A stretch of 64,000 nt of DNA from Chlorocebus sabaeus (Eukaryota > Chordata > Mammalia > Primates > Cercopithecidae), in assembly GCF_047675955.1 (NCBI RefSeq), contig NC_132911.1:72139133-72203132 (forward strand), read 5' to 3'. The translations under genes were made by a program, and so were the position numbers. The notes below the pieces were generated by a model. The model saw only the letters and a list, made by a program, of their open reading frames with translations. It was not told the origin of the DNA and searched no databases. This document shows, piece after piece, positions 57,705-64,000 of this stretch. Position 1 is the stretch's first letter. Each line of letters begins with the position of its first letter.

Positions 57705-57827
57705 ATGTTGTTCTCAAACATTGAAGACATCCTTGCAGTACATAAAGAATTCTTAAAAGTCGTGGAAGAATGCTTACACCCCGAACCTAATGCTCAGCAA
57801 GAAGTGGGAACCTGCTTTCTTCACTTT
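57705..57827 (+). CDS. PREX2: PREX2 coding exon 3 (DH domain)
   Basis: This 123-bp exon encodes 41 residues starting MLFSNIEDILAVHKEF, continuing through HPEPNAQQEVG and ending CFLHF, about residues 72-112 of P-Rex2. IxDIxxVHxxF is the typical Dbl-family helix pattern, so this segment forms core helices of the Rac-GEF domain. PREX1 is the closest alternative. The AVHKEFLKVVEECLHPEPNA wording matches PREX2 as I remember it, whereas PREX1 differs at several of these positions. The acceptor is good (TTGTTTATTTACAG). The donor TTT|GTAGGA departs from MAG|GTRAGT at all three exonic positions and at +4 and +6, so it looks weak. Both ends are phase 0, so skipping the exon would remove 41 residues without a frameshift. 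The ATG at its start is an internal methionine, not a start codon. Confidence 0.95.
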
Positions 57828-60322
<2,495 letters not shown>

Positions 60323-60889
60323 TGATATGTGTTGTTAGGTCCAGTGAGAACCAAGGAATAGCATCAATATGGTGTAAAAATCTGTGGGATACCTCTGTTA
60401 GCATCCCCAGGTGAGGAAGCAAGAGTCCTTTGATAAAAATAAAAGTGAGAGCTGGGATCAGCTTGTGTTTGGGGAAGTACCACTAATGCCCCCTCGTGGT
60501 TGATAATGAATTATCTGTGAGACCCCACAGGTTCCTAGTGAGATTCCTAGTGAGAGAGGCTTCTGCCAGAGTTCATCACTGCTTTATAGCCCCAGTTCCG
60601 TAGGGCGTCCTTTACTTCTGCTGAGAGAGCTGTAAGTAGGGCAGTAACAGGAAGGAAGCAAATCGTGGATATGGTAGAAAATAAGTGTAAAATTTAACCT
60701 TTCTCCTACATACATTTCTTATTTTGTTTTCATAAAAACAACAAAAATATGTGTTTAATTTCTTTAGCTTAGCACAAATAAATGCGTATTTTGACTGTCA
60801 TGGGCAAACTAATCGCTAGTGAAGAGCAGATTATAATTGTGCGATTCAGTGATATTGAGCAGAGTGTGGAGTTGTACAGGCATCCCCCA

Positions 60890-61139
60890 AATTCAGTTTT
60901 AGATCATTGTTGTCACCTCGGAAAGACCTCCATGTCCCTTTCCAGCCTATCTCTGTTCCCACCATTAGCACCAGGCATACACTGATTTGTTTTCATCCCT
61001 ATAGATTGCCTTTTCTGGAGATTTTATGTAAGTGGAATCATACAATGCAATCTTTTGTGCCTGACTTCTTTCACTTAGTAAAATGTTTTCAAAGTTCATT
61101 CTTGCTATAGAATAGATCCATTTTCATTCTCTTTTTTTT
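60890..61139 (-). mobile_element. L1M 3' end, antisense (start of a long relic)
   Basis: CTTTTCTGGAGATTTTATGT, AAGTGGAATCATACAATGCA, TGACTTCTTTCACTTAGTAA are typical reversed L1M 3' sequence. It is interrupted by the AluY at 61140. Confidence 0.75.
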
Positions 61140-61345
61140 TTTTTTTTTTGAGACAGAGTCTTGCTCTGTCGCCCAGGCTGGAGTGCAGTGGCCGGATCTC
61201 AGCTCACTGCAAGCTCCGCCTCCCGGGTTTACGCCATTCTCCTGCCTCAGCCTCCCGAGTAGCTGGGACTACAGGCGCCCACCACCTCGCCTGTCTAGTT
61301 TTTGTATTTTTTAGTAGAGACGGGGTTTCACCGTGTTAGCCAGGA
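61140..61345 (-). mobile_element. AluY, Old World monkey type, antisense, 5'-truncated
   Basis: Reverse Alu with GCAGTGGCCGGATCTCAGCT and CACCACCTCGCC; it stops at CACCGTGTTAGCCAGGA. CCATTTTCATTC flanks it at 61128-61139 and 61346-61357, so the truncation happened at insertion and not by later deletion. Confidence 0.95.
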
Positions 61346-61357
61346 CCATTTTCATTC

Positions 61358-64000
61358 ATTTTAATTGCAAAATACTATTCTATTGTATGGATATGCTGTA
61401 TTTTGTTTATCTGTTTGCCAGTTAATGAAAATTGGGTCTGGATCCAGTTTGGGCTCCTATAAATAATGCTGTTATGAGCATTTATGTTCAAGTATTTGAA
61501 TGGACATAATGTTTTTATTCTTTTGGGTGACATTAAAAGTGGAATTGATGCCTGTGTTGTATGATAAGCTCATGTTTAACTAATTAAGAAACTGCCAAAC
61601 TATTTGTCATTGTGACTGTGCCGTATTTACTGGCAATGCATGAGGATTCCAGTTTCTCTATATCTTTGCCAACACTTGGCATTTTCAGTTTTTCTGATTA
61701 TAGCCATGCTAGTGGGTGTGTAGCACTATCTCATGGTAGTTTAAATTTGTATTTTGCCAGTGACTAATTACATTAAGCATGCTTTCATGTGCTTATTAAC
61801 TCTTCATGTCTTGTTTAGTGAAATGTTTATTCAAATCTTTTACCCGTTTAAAAATTGGGATGTTTGTTTTATATTGAGCTATAAATGTTTGTTATTTCAG
61901 AGCTAAGTCCTATGTCAGATATATAATATGCAAATATTTCCTCCCAGTGTTGTCTGTTCGCTTTTAAAATATCATCTTTTTAAAATCAGAAGTTTTAAAT
62001 TTTGATGAAGTCTAATTTATTACATTTTTTTTCTGTTATGACCATCCTTTTATTGTCATATGTGAGAAATCTGTATTCAGGTCTTGTACTTATTTTTTTT
62101 TCCCTTTGTTTTTCCCCTTTTGATGCTATTGTGATTGAAATTATCTTAATGTCATTTTAAAATTGTTCATTGCTAATATATAGAAATTTAATTGGCTTTT
62201 GTTTATTGATCTTGTGTCCTGCAATCTAAATTTATGTATTTGTTAAGTAGTTCTTTTGTAGCTTGTTTAGGGTATTTTGCATATAGGATCAATTATCTGA
62301 TAATAAAGATGATTTTACTCCTTCCTTTCCATTGTGGATGAATTATTTTTTTTTCTTGCCTTATTGCACTGGCTGGAACCTTCAGTATAGTGTTGAATAA
62401 AAGTGGTAAGAGCGGGTACCCCTGCCATATTTCTAATCTCAGTAGGAAAACATTTAGTCCTTCTGCATTAAGTATGATGTTTGCTATCGATTTTTTTGGT
62501 AGATGTTCTTTCTTATGTTGGATAACTTTTATTATATTTCTAGTTCATATTATATGATGTGAATAATAATATTCATATATATTGACAATGCTTTGAATTA
62601 TATGCATTGACAATGCTATGAATTACTATTCATATTATTCATATTGTTTAATGATCCAATTATTGAGAATGAGATATTGAAATCTCCATGTATAATTAAA
62701 TTATCTATTTTACCCTTTAATTCTGTCCATTTTTGTTTGCTGTATTTTGGGACTCTGTTAGATATGCACACATTCATAATTGTTATATTCATATTTCTAT
62801 TTATCATCATGAGGTCTTCTTTGTCCCTGTGGTATTTCTTCTGTTAAAGTCTATTTTTCCTAATAATATTATAGCTGTGATAGCTCTCTTACTATCTTTA
62901 TATGTTATATCATTTTCTGTTATTTTACTTACAAGCCATTTAGGATCTTTAAAATGTCTCTGGCAGATGGCATATTGTTGGGTCTGCTTTTTATCCAGTC
63001 TGACAGTCTCTGGGGTCCTCATTTTGTTTGTTTTTAATGTAATTATCAATATGGCATTTACATGTGCCATTTTATTATTTTTTCCTAGGTGTCTTTTTTG
63101 TTTGTTTCTTTGTTCCTCTTTTACCACCTACTTTTGTGTCAATGAAGCATTTTTTGTGTACCATTTTGATTCCTCTCAATTTTTAAACTGTATTATTAGC
63201 AGTTTTTTTGGTGATTGCGCTAGGAACTACAATATGCATCTTAACATATCAAATCCATGTTAGGTTAATACTGACCTAATTCCACTTAAATATAGGGGAA
63301 ATTTGGCTATAATATTTCCTGAATAGAAATGGAAAATGTTCCATTTCATCTCTTCTCTATTGTGCTATTATTGCCATATATATTACATTATATATGTTAT
63401 AAACTTCACAATACAGTGTTACAATTATTGCTTTCTATATTTTTCTGCAGTCTTTTATATTTATGTAAATATTTACCATCTCTGGTGCTCTTATTTCTTC
63501 CTGTGTATTTGACTCTGATATTAGACTTTTCAGCCCTTAGTACTTCTTGTAAGTCATTTCTACTAGCAATGACTTTGCTCAGTCTTTTTTTTTGTTTTTG
63601 TTTTGTTTAAATCTGCAAATGTCTTTATTTTGCCCTCATTTCTGAAGGATAATTTTACTTGGACATAGAACTTTTTGACTGATAGATTTTTTTCTCAGTC
63701 AGCGCTTTGAATATGTCATTCTACTACCTTATGGCTTCCATTGTTTCTGATGATAAGGCATCTGCTATAATTGTATGGTTATTATACTTTATACGATGGG
63801 ACATTTTTCTCTTTTTTGCTGCTTTCTAGATTTTCTCTTTGTGTTTTTCTTTCAGTAGTTCAACGATGTATTTAGGTGTGGGGATGGTTGTACATTTCTT
63901 ATTTATAGTTGAGCTTTTTGAATCTATAGTTTAAATTTTTCATCAAATCTGGGAAGTTTTTAGCCATTATTTTAGAAATATTTATCTGACCCTTTGTTTT
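61358..64000 (-). mobile_element. ancient L1M, antisense, running off the window
   Basis: After the AluY: GGATATGCTGTATTTTGTTT, ATAAATAATGCTGTTATGAG, CACTGGCTGGAACCTTCAGT, GGTAAGAGCGGGTACCCCTG, GGGACTCTGTTAGATATGCA, TTTTTATCCAGTCTGACAGT, ATGACTTTGCTCAGTC, GATGTATTTAGGTGTGGGGA. All are reversed L1 in 3'-to-5' order across the ORF2 region. Open frames on the + strand here (for example 62733-63263) are antisense chance frames. Contains a 25-bp-period duplication at 62581-62630. Confidence 0.82.
62581..62630. repeat. two-copy tandem duplication, 25-bp period
   Basis: ATTGACAATGCTTTGAATTA (62581) recurs as ATTGACAATGCTATGAATTA (62606). Confidence 0.85.

Noticed and set aside
57705..57707. ATG at the start of exon 3 as a translation start
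   Set aside because: It follows a splice acceptor and joins in frame to the exon 2 residues EETVK; it is an internal methionine of P-Rex2.
62733..63263. 176-codon + strand open frame
   Set aside because: It is the antisense strand of an ancient L1 ORF2 region; there is no independent coding evidence.

Overview
The window is primate nuclear DNA, most probably from an Old World monkey (macaque, baboon, guenon or a relative). It is dense in Alu, L1, MIR, L2 and MaLR LTR copies. The four youngest Alus (at about 6.3, 20.4, 53.6 and 61.1 kb) share variants that I associate with cercopithecid AluY lineages rather than human AluY. These are GGCCGGATCTCAGCTC in the right arm, CACCTCGCC near the middle and GGCTTGAGCC at the start. 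The species call is an inference from repeats; no species-specific gene sequence was available to test it.

The only protein-coding gene I can support is PREX2 on the + strand. It encodes P-Rex2, a PIP3- and G-beta-gamma-regulated exchange factor for Rac. Three consecutive short coding exons lie near the right end, at 55982-56053, 57705-57827 and 60188-60292. They encode 100 contiguous residues from the N-terminal half of the DH (RhoGEF catalytic) domain, and by remembered numbering they are exons 2 to 4. Everything left of 55982 appears to be the 3' part of a very large first intron, and everything right of 60292 is the start of the next intron. Exon 1, the promoter and its CpG island are not in the window. 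All three exons are phase 0 at both ends, and the exon 3 donor looks weak.

Layout: 1-11 kb holds antisense L2, a MaLR LTR, several Alus and a 5'-truncated L1 with clean target-site duplications. The stretch 11-19 kb is mostly unassigned with L2 and MER5 relics. The stretch 19-24 kb holds nested LTRs, an ERVL-like LTR, a monkey-type AluY, a tetranucleotide microsatellite and an MST/THE1 solo LTR. The stretch 24-33 kb is rich in MIR and L2. The stretch 33-36 kb holds an Alu-split MER5A, an antisense MST/THE1 LTR, a Tigger-like relic and an L1 relic containing a perfect 24-bp-arm inverted duplication. The stretch 36.5-39.5 kb is a 3-kb, 5'-truncated, broken L1. The stretch 40-55 kb carries MIR, L2, Alu and LTR fragments. 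From 55 kb on lie the PREX2 exons, then an antisense ancient L1 that runs off the right edge.

I found no novel gene system. The observations most worth checking concern splicing of the in-frame PREX2 exons, the 48-codon open read-through past exon 2, lineage-specific Alu insertions, and small template-switch or tandem duplications in intron 1. Repeat boundaries and subfamily names come from reading by eye against remembered consensus sequences, so they are approximate unless target-site duplications fix them.
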